A stretch of 64,000 bases of DNA from Actinoplanes sp. KI2 (GTDB lineage: Bacteria; Actinomycetota; Actinomycetes; Mycobacteriales; Micromonosporaceae), in assembly GCF_025630775.1 (NCBI RefSeq), contig NZ_JAOSZE010000013.1, forward strand, positions 1 to 64,000. Reading direction: 5' to 3'. Positions 55,956 to 63,926 of this stretch are shown here, in pieces (positions within the stretch are counted from its first letter, which is position 1; every line of letters starts with the position of its first letter). The notes under the pieces were generated by a model that ran no database searches, was not told the origin of the DNA, and saw only the letters and a program-made list of their open reading frames with translations. Position numbers and translations under genes: made by a program.

Positions 55956-56732
55956 ATGACCGAGTCGGTCTGGGGTCCGGTGAAGCAGGAGATGACCGAC
56001 CTGCTCCAATCGCACCCCGACGACGTGCCCGCCGTGGTCGACCAGCTGACGAAGCTGCAGGACATTCTGGGCCGCGTGCCGCCCCTGCTCGCGGAGAACC
56101 CGCTCTGCGACTTCAACAGGCTCTACCTGACGATCACCGAGAGCGTCCTCGAGCGCCTGTATGCGGGCAAGTTCGTCGACCCGTCGTTCCTGTCCCGGCT
56201 CGACGTGGAGTTCGCCGCCCGGTACTTCGACGCCCTGCGCGCCTGGGCCGGCCCCGACGCCAGCCCGCACTGCCCGCGCGTGTGGGCCGGGCTGTTCCAG
56301 CGGATCCCCGGCCCGGACTGCCGCCCGCTGCCGGCCGCCTGCGCGGGGGTGAACGCGCACATCAACTTCGACCTGCCGTTCGCGCTGGTGACCACGTTCG
56401 ACCACCTGGGCACCGACCCGATCGACGACAGCGACCAGCACCACGACTACCTGCAGATCAACGAGATCTTCGCGGAAGCCATCCCCGGCCTGCGCCGCGG
56501 TTACCTCGACAAGTGGCAGCTGCTGATCGACACCATGAACGGCCGGCTGGACGACTGGTGGCAGGGCGAGGCGGTCGACTACACGAGGAACGTGGCGTGG
56601 CGCAACGCCCGGAAGCTGTGGGCGATGCGGCACGACATGTCGGCCACCGACGCCGAACGCGCCCACCTCGACCGAATCGCGTCCGACCTGGGCAAGCTGC
56701 TGCTGAGCCCGCTCGGCGAGTTCCTTCAATAA
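55956..56732 (+). CDS. DUF5995 family protein (258 aa)
   Basis: The sequence holds CAGVNAHINFDLPFALVTTFDHLG, the histidine-containing segment I associate with DUF5995, near the middle. DVEFAARYFDALRAW and DYLQINEIFAEAI flank it. There is no signal peptide or membrane segment. The histidines and the Asn-Asp pairs suggest a metal site, by inference only. The ATG at 55956 follows GGAGGAA. It lies between two strong hairpins and is likely monocistronic. Function unknown. Confidence 0.75.
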   Translation: MTESVWGPVKQEMTDLLQSHPDDVPAVVDQLTKLQDILGRVPPLLAENPLCDFNRLYLTITESVLERLYAGKFVDPSFLSRLDVEFAARYFDALRAWAGPDASPHCPRVWAGLFQRIPGPDCRPLPAACAGVNAHINFDLPFALVTTFDHLGTDPIDDSDQHHDYLQINEIFAEAIPGLRRGYLDKWQLLIDTMNGRLDDWWQGEAVDYTRNVAWRNARKLWAMRHDMSATDAERAHLDRIASDLGKLLLSPLGEFLQ

Positions 56733-56747
56733 AGCATTCCCGAGTAC

Positions 56748-56781
56748 GCCGCGGCCCGTCCCGGGGGAGACGGGCCGCGGC
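56748..56781. terminator. 13-bp hairpin after DUF5995
   Basis: GCCGCGGCCCGTC at 56748-56760 pairs perfectly with 56769-56781, with an 8-nt loop, followed by TCTTGC. It lies between convergent genes and can serve both. Confidence 0.82.
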
Positions 56782-56801
56782 TCTTGCTCACCCGAGGGCG
56801 A

Positions 56802-57326
56802 TCACGACTTGATCGCGATCAGGCGGGCGTCGGTGATGGCGCCGTCCTTGGTGCCGGCCAGGCCGATCTGCTCGCCGGTCTTGAGCGCGGTCTTGTCGGC
56901 CGCCTTCTTGTCCTGCACCACCTTCAGCTTGTCGCCGAACGTCCAGGTCAGCGTGAAGCCGTCGGTCGACTTGACGGTCACCTGGGTGGCGGTCACCGCG
57001 GTGACCTCGCCGCGCTGGACCACGATCGTCTTGATGCCCTGCTTCTTGGTCTGGATCGTGAACTCGCCGTGCAGGGTGTTCTTGCGCAGGTATTTGCGCA
57101 CCTGCCCGCCGTGCGGGGCGTCGCCGCTGCCCGCCGAGGCGTTCGGCGACGGGTGGTCGGCCAGCCCGGTGTCGAAGCCGACCTGCTTCAGCGCGAGCGC
57201 CTCGTCCGCGAGGTCGGCGGACGCCGCGGACGGTGTCGCGGCGCCGGTCGCGCCGCAGCCGGCGAGGGCCAGACCGCCGAGGGCCAGCATGCCGGTGAGC
57301 CCGAGGGCCAGGAGGGTTCGTCTCAT
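56802..57326 (-). CDS. Lipoprotein, DUF5666-like (174 aa)
   Basis: A signal peptide ends LALAGC, so Cys24 or nearby is lipidated. The mature part has KYLRKNTLHGEFTIQTKKQGIKTIVVQRGEVTAVTATQVTVKSTDGFTLTWTFGDKLKVV, a beta-rich pattern like DUF5666 domains. It is the third gene of the minus-strand operon after a response regulator and a histidine kinase, 35 bases from the latter. It may be a target or a sensor partner of this two-component system; neither is shown by the sequence alone. Confidence 0.8.
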   Translation of the reverse strand: MRRTLLALGLTGMLALGGLALAGCGATGAATPSAASADLADEALALKQVGFDTGLADHPSPNASAGSGDAPHGGQVRKYLRKNTLHGEFTIQTKKQGIKTIVVQRGEVTAVTATQVTVKSTDGFTLTWTFGDKLKVVQDKKAADKTALKTGEQIGLAGTKDGAITDARLIAIKS

Positions 57327-57361
57327 GGTGGGAATGCTTTCCCGCACACACGAAGCCGGGA

Positions 57362-58732
57362 TCAGGGCAATGTACGGGAAGCGTAAGTTCGCTCGGGATA
57401 GGGCAGCTCCACGACAAACTTTGCGCCACCCTCCGGTGCATGCCCGGCGCTGATCCGGCCGCCGAGCCGAGCCACCAGCCGGGCGGCCAGGGCCAGGCCG
57501 AGGCCGCTGCCGACCTTGCGGATGCCCCGGTACTTGCGGTTGAGCGCGCCGCGGTCGAAGGCCACCTTCAGGTCGTCGTCGGTGAAGCCGGGGCCGCCGT
57601 CGCGCACCTCGATGACCGCGGCGTCCGGACCGGCGTGCGCGGCCAGCACCAGCGGCGCGCCGGCCGGCACCACGCGCAGCGCGTTCTCGCACAGGCCGTC
57701 GATCACCTGCCGGATCCGGCCCGGGTCGGTGGTCACCATGATCGGCTGGGTGGGCAGCTGCACCCGCAGCAGCGGTCCGTCCGGCGCGCAGCGGGCCGCC
57801 CAGGCGTCCCCGGCCGAGCGGACCAGGTCGACGACGTCCACCGCGACCACATCCAGCGGCAGGTCGGCGGCCTCCAGCCGGGACAGCACGAGCAGATCGG
57901 AGATCAGCCGGTCCAGGCGCTCCGACTCGGCCAGCATGGTGGCGCCCGCCTTCTCGGCGCCGTCCTCCGCCACCACGCCGTCGGCCAGCGCCTCGGCGTA
58001 CCCCCGGATGGTGGCCAAGGGGGTGCGGAGCTCATGCGAGACGCTCAACAGGAAGTCCCGCTCGCGCCCCTCGCTGATCTGCAGGGCGCCGGCGAGCTGG
58101 TTGATCGCGTCGGCCAGGTCGGCGGCCTCGGCCGGGCCGCGCCGGGAGATCCGCACCGAGCGGTCCCCCGCGGACAGCCGCGCCGCCGCGCTCGCCGCCA
58201 GCCGGATCGGCCGCGCGATGAAGCGGGCCAGCAGCGCGCCGGCCAGGATGCCGCCGGCCAGACCGGCCAGGATCGCGATCCAGATGCTGCCGAGCACCTT
58301 GGCGGTCGTGCCGATGGCGACCGGGCGGGTGAGGATCACACCGCTGCGCTGACCGCTGAGCGGCTGGCCGACGATGAACGACGGGCGGCCGTCCACCAGG
58401 GACCGCGTGTCCACCTTCAGGCCCGCCGCGACCTGGTTGACGACGCGGGCGGGCAGGCCGGGACGGTCGACCACGCCCCGGCGTACGAGATAGATCTCGA
58501 CGTGCTCGTCGCGCAGGTCGGTCGCGATGCGCTCGCGGGCCGCCTGCTTCTCCGTGGTCAGCAGCTCCACCGCGATCTTGCTCTGCTCGACCAGCTCGGC
58601 GCGGATCCGCTGGTTCACCGAGCGGGTCGCCACCGGTACCGCGACCAGCGCCGTCACGATCACGGCGACCACCGCGGTCGCGGCCGTGACCAGCACGACC
58701 CGCCCGGTCAGGGTGCGGAAGAAGTCACGCAT
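57362..58732 (-). CDS. HAMP-domain sensor histidine kinase (456 aa)
   Basis: Two transmembrane helices (~11-34 and ~148-171) flank an extracellular sensor of ~110 residues. A HAMP domain follows (ARPIRLAASAAARLSAGDRSVRI). The phosphoacceptor is His233 in LLSVSHELRTPLATIRGYAEAL. The ATPase has ENALRVVPAGAPL, EVRDGGPGFTDDD and GSGLGLALAARLVARLGG. The layout is a classical OmpR-type kinase. Its start overlaps the end of the response regulator gene by eight bases. The signal sensed is unknown. Confidence 0.92.
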   Translation of the reverse strand: MRDFFRTLTGRVVLVTAATAVVAVIVTALVAVPVATRSVNQRIRAELVEQSKIAVELLTTEKQAARERIATDLRDEHVEIYLVRRGVVDRPGLPARVVNQVAAGLKVDTRSLVDGRPSFIVGQPLSGQRSGVILTRPVAIGTTAKVLGSIWIAILAGLAGGILAGALLARFIARPIRLAASAAARLSAGDRSVRISRRGPAEAADLADAINQLAGALQISEGRERDFLLSVSHELRTPLATIRGYAEALADGVVAEDGAEKAGATMLAESERLDRLISDLLVLSRLEAADLPLDVVAVDVVDLVRSAGDAWAARCAPDGPLLRVQLPTQPIMVTTDPGRIRQVIDGLCENALRVVPAGAPLVLAAHAGPDAAVIEVRDGGPGFTDDDLKVAFDRGALNRKYRGIRKVGSGLGLALAARLVARLGGRISAGHAPEGGAKFVVELPYPERTYASRTLP

Positions 58733-59417
58733 CGGCGGTGTAGCCGACGCCGCGCACGGTGCGGATCAGGGACGCGGCGTCGCCGAGCTTGGCCCGCACC
58801 TGGGCGACGTGGACATCGACGGTACGGGTGCCGGCCGCGGACGCGTAGCCCCAGACGCTGGCCAGCAGCTCCTCCCGGGTGAACACCCGGCCCGGCCGGC
58901 CCAGCAGGTGGCCGAGCAGATCGAACTCGGTCGGGGTCAGGCTCAGCGGCGCGCCGTCGACGGTGACCTGGCGCCGGCCCGGGTCGAGCGTCACCGGGCC
59001 CAGCGTGCGCACCCGCTTGCCCTCGTCGGGCGAGCCGGACGCGCGGCGCAGCAGGGTCTTGACCCGGGTGACCAGCTCGCGCGGGCTGAACGGCTTGGTG
59101 ACGTAGTCGTCGCCGCCCATCTCCAGGCCGAGGATGCGGTCGACCTCGTCGTCGCGCGCGGTGAGGAAGATGACCGGCGTCCAGTCGCCGTCGGCCCGCA
59201 GCCGCCGGACGATCTCGGTGCCCTCCATGCCGGGCAACGCGATGTCGAGGATGCAGGCCACCGGCCGCAGGCGCCGGGCTGCGGCGAGCCCGGCGGTGCC
59301 GTCGTGTTCCACGTGCACGCCGAAGCCGTCCCGGGCCAGGTAGAGCCGGACCAGGTCGGCGATCGGCCGCTCGTCCTCGACCACCAGGACGAGGCCCTTT
59401 CCGGGGGTGTCGCTCAC
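58725..59417 (-). CDS. OmpR/PhoB-family response regulator (230 aa)
   Basis: The receiver domain has acidic residues at 14-15 (VVEDERP), the phosphoacceptor Asp58 in ACILDIALPGMEG, and VTKPFSPRELVTRVKTLL with the conserved lysine. The C-terminal winged helix (LTPTEFDLLGHLLGRPGRVFTREELLASVWG) binds DNA. It begins with a GTG at 59417 and is the first gene of the regulator-kinase-lipoprotein operon. It diverges from the secreted glycoside hydrolase gene across a 304-bp regulatory gap and could regulate that gene too. Confidence 0.92.
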   Translation of the reverse strand: MSDTPGKGLVLVVEDERPIADLVRLYLARDGFGVHVEHDGTAGLAAARRLRPVACILDIALPGMEGTEIVRRLRADGDWTPVIFLTARDDEVDRILGLEMGGDDYVTKPFSPRELVTRVKTLLRRASGSPDEGKRVRTLGPVTLDPGRRQVTVDGAPLSLTPTEFDLLGHLLGRPGRVFTREELLASVWGYASAAGTRTVDVHVAQVRAKLGDAASLIRTVRGVGYTADA

Positions 59418-59514
59418 CGCTCCATCATGCCCGCGACCGGCCGCGGGCGGTGTTCGGGCAAGGTAAGGGCGGGTGGCCGACGACGAGGGTGTTGGCCGCC
59501 GGCCACCGGTCGAG

Positions 59515-59532
59515 TTGGAGAGCGCTCTCCAA
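59515..59532. promoter_or_regulatory. Perfect 18-bp LacI-type operator palindrome
   Basis: TTGGAGAGCGCTCTCCAA is a perfect palindrome centred on GCGC. It resembles the GGGAGCGCTCCC boxes bound by CebR-type LacI regulators of cellulose and cello-oligosaccharide genes in Streptomyces. It differs in core from the GAAACCGGTTCC site near the lacI gene, so another regulator probably reads it. Confidence 0.72.
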
Positions 59533-59631
59533 ACCCACTGCCACCCTGACCCGTACGACCGGTGATTGTCAATGGGTGGACCGTTTTACGTGGGTTGTTC
59601 CGAGCAGCCGGACCGGAACCGGGCCACGGTA

Positions 59632-59660
59632 TTGACACGGATGAAAGCGCGGCGTAACAC
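59632..59660 (+). promoter_or_regulatory. Likely sigma-70-type promoter of the secreted glycoside hydrolase gene
   Basis: TTGACA (59632-59637), a perfect -35 box, is followed after 17 bases by TAACAC (59655-59660) as the -10 box. Transcription would begin near 59667, leaving a leader of about 55 bases. The -10 match is moderate. Confidence 0.5.
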
Positions 59661-59673
59661 TTCGCGCAATGAC

Positions 59674-59687
59674 GGAGAGCGCTTTCC
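59674..59687. promoter_or_regulatory. Second operator-like palindrome downstream of the promoter
   Basis: GGAGAGCGCTTTCC has the same core as the 18-bp palindrome at 59515-59532, with one base pair broken. It falls about 7-20 bases after the expected transcription start, a usual place for a LacI-family roadblock operator. Confidence 0.62.
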
Positions 59688-59721
59688 CCGAGCGCAGCCG
59701 CTCTATCCCCGGGAGTTATCC

Positions 59722-62700
59722 GTGAATACGGCTTCCTCGCCGCCGCGCCCCGCGTGGCGGCGCCTCATCCCTGTCCTCGTCGTGGCGATCATCGTCGCCT
59801 ACGTCGCGGTCGTGCAGCTCGGCGCGCACGCCGCGGACACCCTGCTCTCGCAGGGCAAACCCACCACCGCGTCGTCCCAGGAGGGCGACGGGTACGCGGC
59901 CGCCCTGGCGACCGACGGCAACGCGAACACCCGCTGGGCCAGCGCCTGGAGTGATCCGCAGTGGATCCGGGTCGACCTGGGCGCCACCTCGACGATCACC
60001 TCGGTGGTCCTGCAGTGGGAGAGCGCGTACGGCAAGGCGTACCAGATCCAGACCTCGCCGGACGGCACCACCTGGACCACGATCTACTCCACCAGCACCG
60101 GCCCCGGCGGCACCGAGACTCTCGCCGTCAGCGGAACCGGCCGCTACGTGCGGATGTACGGCACCCAGCGAGGCATCGGCTACGGCTACTCGCTGTGGGA
60201 GTTCAAGGTCTACGGCGGGACCACGACGACCCCGACCACGCCGCCCACGACGCCGCCGACCACCGCGCCCACCCAGGTGCCGGGCGACTTCACCACGATC
60301 TGGTCGGACTCCTTCGACGGCGCGGCCAACACCTCGCCGTCGGGCGCGAACTGGCTGCTGCGGACCGGCACCTCGTACCCCGGTGGCGCCGCGAACTGGG
60401 GCACCGGCGAGGTGGAAACCGCGTCGAGCAGCACCGCGAACGTCTATCTCGACGGCACCGGAAAGCTGAACATCAAGGCGATCCGCGACGGCGCCGGCAA
60501 CTGGACGTCGGGCCGGATCGAGACGCAGCGCACCGATTTCGAGCCGACGGCCGGGACGATGACGAAGTTCAGCGCCGTCCTCAAGCAGCCGGACGTGGCG
60601 AACGGTCTCGGCTACTGGCCCGGGTTCCGGGCGACCGGCGCCGCCTACCGGGGCAACTACAACAACTGGCCGGGCGTCGGCGAGACCGACATCATGACCG
60701 ACGTCAACGGGCGCAACCAGCTGTCGCAGACGCTGCACTGCGGCACCGCCCCGGACGGGCCGTGCGCCGAGTACAACGGCCGCGCCTCCGGGCTGGCCAG
60801 CTGCGCCGGCTGCCAGAGCGGTTACCACGAGTACTCGCAGGTGATCGACCGGACCAGGACCGACGAGGAGATCCGGTTCTACCTCGACGGGCGGCAGACC
60901 TGGCTCGTGCGCGAGTCGCAGGTCGGCGTCACGGCCTGGAACGCGGCCGTGCACCACGGCTTCTTCCTGCGCTTCGACCTGGGCATCGGCGGGTCGCTGC
61001 CGAACGCGATCGCCGGGCGCACCACGCCGACCGCCGACACCACCTCGGGCGGCGTGCTCAGCGTCGACTCGGTCAGCGTGTCCCGGGCGACCGGTACGAC
61101 GCCGGCCGCGATGACCGACCCGGCGACGCCGAGCGGGCCCAGCGTGGTGAAGGTGACCGGCTCGCAGGGCAACTGGCAGCTGCAGGTCGGCGGCTCGGCG
61201 TACCGGATCAAGGGGTTGACCTACGGTCCGCCGCAGGCGGCCGCGGACGGCTACATGCGCGACCTGCACGCCATGGGCGTCAATACGATCCGGATCTGGG
61301 GAGTGGACGACGCCAATACCCCGACGCTGCTGAACCGGGCAGCGCAGCAGGGCATCAAGGTGGTCGTCGGGCACTGGCTGAACCAGGGCGCCGACTACGT
61401 GAACGACACAGCTTATAAAAACTCGGTGCAGACCGAGATCGTGAACCGGGTCAACGCGCTGAAGAACAACCCGGGCGTGCTGATGTGGGACGTCGGCAAC
61501 GAGGTCATCCTCACCATGCAGGACCACGGACTGTCGGCGGCCGAGGTGGAGGCGCGCCGGGTCGGGTACGCGAAGTTCGTCAACCAGCTGGCCCAGGCGA
61601 TCCACGCGGCCGACCCGAATCACCCGGTGACCTCGACCGACGCCTATACCGGCGCCTGGCCGTACTACAAGCAGTACGCGCCGGATCTGGACCTGCTGGC
61701 GGTCAACTCGTACGGCGCGATCGGCAACGTCTACAACGACTGGGTGGCCGGCGGCTACACCAAGCCGTACATCGTCACCGAGGGCGGCCCGTCCGGCGAG
61801 TGGGAGGTCCCCAACGACGTGAACGGGGTGCCGACCGAGCCGACCGACGTGCAGAAACGGGACGGGTACGCGAACAGCGTCGCCGCCATCAACGCGCACC
61901 CCGGTGTCGCGCTGGGCGTGACCGAGTTCCACTACGGGCTCGAGAACGACTTCGGCGGCGTCTGGCTCAACACGTTCACCGGCGGCTGGCGGCGGCTCGG
62001 CTACTACGCGCTCAGCCAGGCGTATTCGGGACAGACCCCGGCCAATACCCCGCCGGTCATCTCGTCGATGTCGGTGTCGAACCAGACCGCGGTCCCGGCC
62101 GGCGGCACGTTCACGGTCACCGTTGCCGCCAGCGACCCGCAGAACGACCTGATCCGCTACAACCTGATGTATTCCGACAAGTACATCAGCGGCGGGACGG
62201 GGCTGCGGAACGCGACCTTCACCGACAACGGGAACGGCTCGTTCACCGTTAAGGCGCCGGAGACGCTCGGCGTCTGGAAGGTCTACGTGTACGCGTACGA
62301 CGGCCAGGGCAACGTCGGCATCGAACAGAAGTCGATCAAGGTGGTGCCGCCCACCGAATCGGGGACCAACCTCGCGAAGGGCAGGACCACGACGGCCTCG
62401 AGCTATCAGCCGACCGGCACCAACGGCGCGCAGCTGCCGCAGTACGCGACCGACGGTGACTACGGCACGCGCTGGGCCAGCGAATGGGTCGACACGGCCT
62501 GGCTGCAGGTCGACCTCGGCTCGACCCAGTCGTTCAACCACGTGCAGCTGGCGTGGGAGGCCGCCTACGCCACGTCCTACCAGCTGCAGACCTCGACCGA
62601 CGGGACGAATTGGACGACGGTCTATTCGACGTCGAGCGGCGACGGCGGATTCGATGAGCTAAATATTTCCGGCAGTGGTCGCTATGTCCGAGTAAATGGG

Positions 62701-62760
62701 ACAACCCGCGCCACCACCTACGGCTACTCGCTCTGGGAGTTCGGCGTCTACCGCGGCTGA
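59722..62760 (+). CDS. Secreted multidomain glycoside hydrolase: CBM - GH16-like - GH2-like - Ig-like - CBM (1,012 aa)
   Basis: A GTG at 59722 follows GGGAG. A membrane/signal segment (~14-36) directs export. Domains in order: a discoidin-type (F5/8 or CBM32-like) module at ~38-165, a Thr/Pro linker to ~188, and a GH16-like domain at ~190-450 with GETDIMTDV at Glu321, Asp323 and Thr326. A GH2-type barrel follows at ~494-770 with MWDVGNEV (Glu594) and IVTEGG (Glu687), then an Ig-like module from ~775 and a second discoidin-like CBM at ~881-1012. The two CBMs end alike (YGYSLWEF). GH16 normally ends its catalytic motif with Glu, here replaced by Thr, so that domain may be inactive or binding only. 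Polysaccharide target is inferred. Confidence 0.85.
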   Translation: MNTASSPPRPAWRRLIPVLVVAIIVAYVAVVQLGAHAADTLLSQGKPTTASSQEGDGYAAALATDGNANTRWASAWSDPQWIRVDLGATSTITSVVLQWESAYGKAYQIQTSPDGTTWTTIYSTSTGPGGTETLAVSGTGRYVRMYGTQRGIGYGYSLWEFKVYGGTTTTPTTPPTTPPTTAPTQVPGDFTTIWSDSFDGAANTSPSGANWLLRTGTSYPGGAANWGTGEVETASSSTANVYLDGTGKLNIKAIRDGAGNWTSGRIETQRTDFEPTAGTMTKFSAVLKQPDVANGLGYWPGFRATGAAYRGNYNNWPGVGETDIMTDVNGRNQLSQTLHCGTAPDGPCAEYNGRASGLASCAGCQSGYHEYSQVIDRTRTDEEIRFYLDGRQTWLVRESQVGVTAWNAAVHHGFFLRFDLGIGGSLPNAIAGRTTPTADTTSGGVLSVDSVSVSRATGTTPAAMTDPATPSGPSVVKVTGSQGNWQLQVGGSAYRIKGLTYGPPQAAADGYMRDLHAMGVNTIRIWGVDDANTPTLLNRAAQQGIKVVVGHWLNQGADYVNDTAYKNSVQTEIVNRVNALKNNPGVLMWDVGNEVILTMQDHGLSAAEVEARRVGYAKFVNQLAQAIHAADPNHPVTSTDAYTGAWPYYKQYAPDLDLLAVNSYGAIGNVYNDWVAGGYTKPYIVTEGGPSGEWEVPNDVNGVPTEPTDVQKRDGYANSVAAINAHPGVALGVTEFHYGLENDFGGVWLNTFTGGWRRLGYYALSQAYSGQTPANTPPVISSMSVSNQTAVPAGGTFTVTVAASDPQNDLIRYNLMYSDKYISGGTGLRNATFTDNGNGSFTVKAPETLGVWKVYVYAYDGQGNVGIEQKSIKVVPPTESGTNLAKGRTTTASSYQPTGTNGAQLPQYATDGDYGTRWASEWVDTAWLQVDLGSTQSFNHVQLAWEAAYATSYQLQTSTDGTNWTTVYSTSSGDGGFDELNISGSGRYVRVNGTTRATTYGYSLWEFGVYRG

Positions 62761-62767
62761 TCTCCCG

Positions 62768-62801
62768 TGGGGCCGCCCCTTGTGGGGAAGGGGCGGCCCC
62801 A
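62768..62801. terminator. 14-bp hairpin after secreted glycoside hydrolase gene
   Basis: TGGGGCCGCCCCTT at 62768-62781 pairs perfectly with 62788-62801, with a 6-nt loop. It lies eight bases after the stop codon and separates this gene from the downstream DUF3800-like gene. Confidence 0.85.
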
Positions 62802-62815
62802 CATACACATGTCGG

Positions 62816-63514
62816 ATGCGGGAAATAGCCTGTGACGAATCCGGGTACGAGGGCGAGAAGCTCATCGGCTCGACCACGCGCTATTTCGCGCACGCCTCCG
62901 TTCTTCTCCCCGACGCGGCGGCGGTCCTGGCCGAGCTCCGCGACCGGATCCGCTCCCCCGCCACCCAGTACAAGGCCACCCATCTGCTGCGCGAGAAACA
63001 CCGCGCGACGTTGCTGTGGTTTCTCGGTGAGAACGGCCCGGTATTCGGGCGCGGCCATGTCTTCCTGCTGGAGAAGGCGGCATTCGTGCGGGACGCGTTC
63101 GCCGAGCACATCGGGCTTCCGATACCCGACCTGTCGGTCGCCAATGACCTCCTGCGGGCGAAATCGTCTTGGCCACCCCGCGGGAAATGGGGCGAGCGGG
63201 TGGCCGATTTCCGCGCCTGGCTCGCCGAGGACCCGATCGGCCGCTCCGTTCTCGACCCGCTCGTCCCGGCGATCGTCGCGGCCGTGAAGCATTGGGGCCC
63301 GACCGCCATCGCGCACGACCGGCAGACCCAGCTCCCGCCGCGCCGGATCGAGATCCTTCGCGAGCGCTGCGCCCTCCAGGAGATCCGGTTTCTCGACGCG
63401 ACCGGCCACCCCGAGATCCAGATCGCCGACATCCTGGCCGGCACGGTCCGCGCGCTCACCGAGGCAGGCGACCCGGCCGCGCAACGCCTTCTCCTCGCCT
63501 ATGTGACGGCCTAG
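62816..63514 (+). CDS. DUF3800-like protein (232 aa)
   Basis: The N-terminus REIACDESGYEGEKL places Asp7-Glu8-Ser9-Gly10 as in DUF3800 proteins, whose fold is related to RNase H. The late segment DATGHPEIQIADILAGTVRAL has the matching aspartates. Between them lies a helical region with FLLEKAAFVRDAF. DUF3800 proteins are common in accessory and phage-related settings with no settled function. There is no strong ribosome-binding site before the ATG at 62816, which falls only 15 bases after the terminator. Confidence 0.72.
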   Translation: MREIACDESGYEGEKLIGSTTRYFAHASVLLPDAAAVLAELRDRIRSPATQYKATHLLREKHRATLLWFLGENGPVFGRGHVFLLEKAAFVRDAFAEHIGLPIPDLSVANDLLRAKSSWPPRGKWGERVADFRAWLAEDPIGRSVLDPLVPAIVAAVKHWGPTAIAHDRQTQLPPRRIEILRERCALQEIRFLDATGHPEIQIADILAGTVRALTEAGDPAAQRLLLAYVTA

Positions 63515-63538
63515 TCTCCGAGAATAGAGGAGGTCAGC

Positions 63539-63913
63539 ATGGACAAGGTCGTGCATTTCGAGGTGCCGTTCGACGACGGCGAGCGGGCCACGACGTTCTA
63601 TCGCGAGGCGTTCGGCTGGCGGCTCGACTCGATGCCGCAGTTCCAGTACACGATGGTCGGCACCACGGAGACCGACGAGCAGGGCCGGCCGACGGAGCCG
63701 GGCGCGATCAACGGCGGCATGCTCCACCGGCAGGGCCCGATCACCGCACCGGTCATCACGGTCGACGTGGCGGACATCGACGACGCGCTCGCCCGGATCG
63801 AGAAACTCGGCGGCAAGGTCGCGATCGGCAAGCAGCCGGTCGGCCAGATGGGATTCAGTGCCTACTTCCATGACACCGAGGGCAATCTGATCGGGCTCTG
63901 GCAGAACGGTTGA
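63539..63913 (+). CDS. VOC (glyoxalase/dioxygenase-like) protein (124 aa)
   Basis: The vicinal oxygen chelate fold has the paired repeats VVHFEVPFDDGERATTFYREAFGWRL and GPITAPVITVDVADIDDALARIEKLGGKVAIGK, ending with FHDTEGNLIGLWQ, where the last metal ligand usually sits. The substrate is unknown. The ATG at 63539 follows GAGGAGG, an excellent ribosome-binding site. It lies 24 bases after the DUF3800-like gene and may be cotranscribed. Confidence 0.87.
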   Translation: MDKVVHFEVPFDDGERATTFYREAFGWRLDSMPQFQYTMVGTTETDEQGRPTEPGAINGGMLHRQGPITAPVITVDVADIDDALARIEKLGGKVAIGKQPVGQMGFSAYFHDTEGNLIGLWQNG

Positions 63914-63926
63914 GTATGTTACATCG

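Larger units (their letters stand above)
59418..59721. promoter_or_regulatory. 304-bp divergent regulatory region
   Basis: This gap lies between the response regulator gene and the secreted glycoside hydrolase gene. It holds a perfect 18-bp palindrome (59515-59532), a probable promoter (59632-59660) and a second, imperfect palindrome (59674-59687) just downstream of it. The arrangement is that of a repressor acting from two operators. No coding sequence is supported here. Confidence 0.7.
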
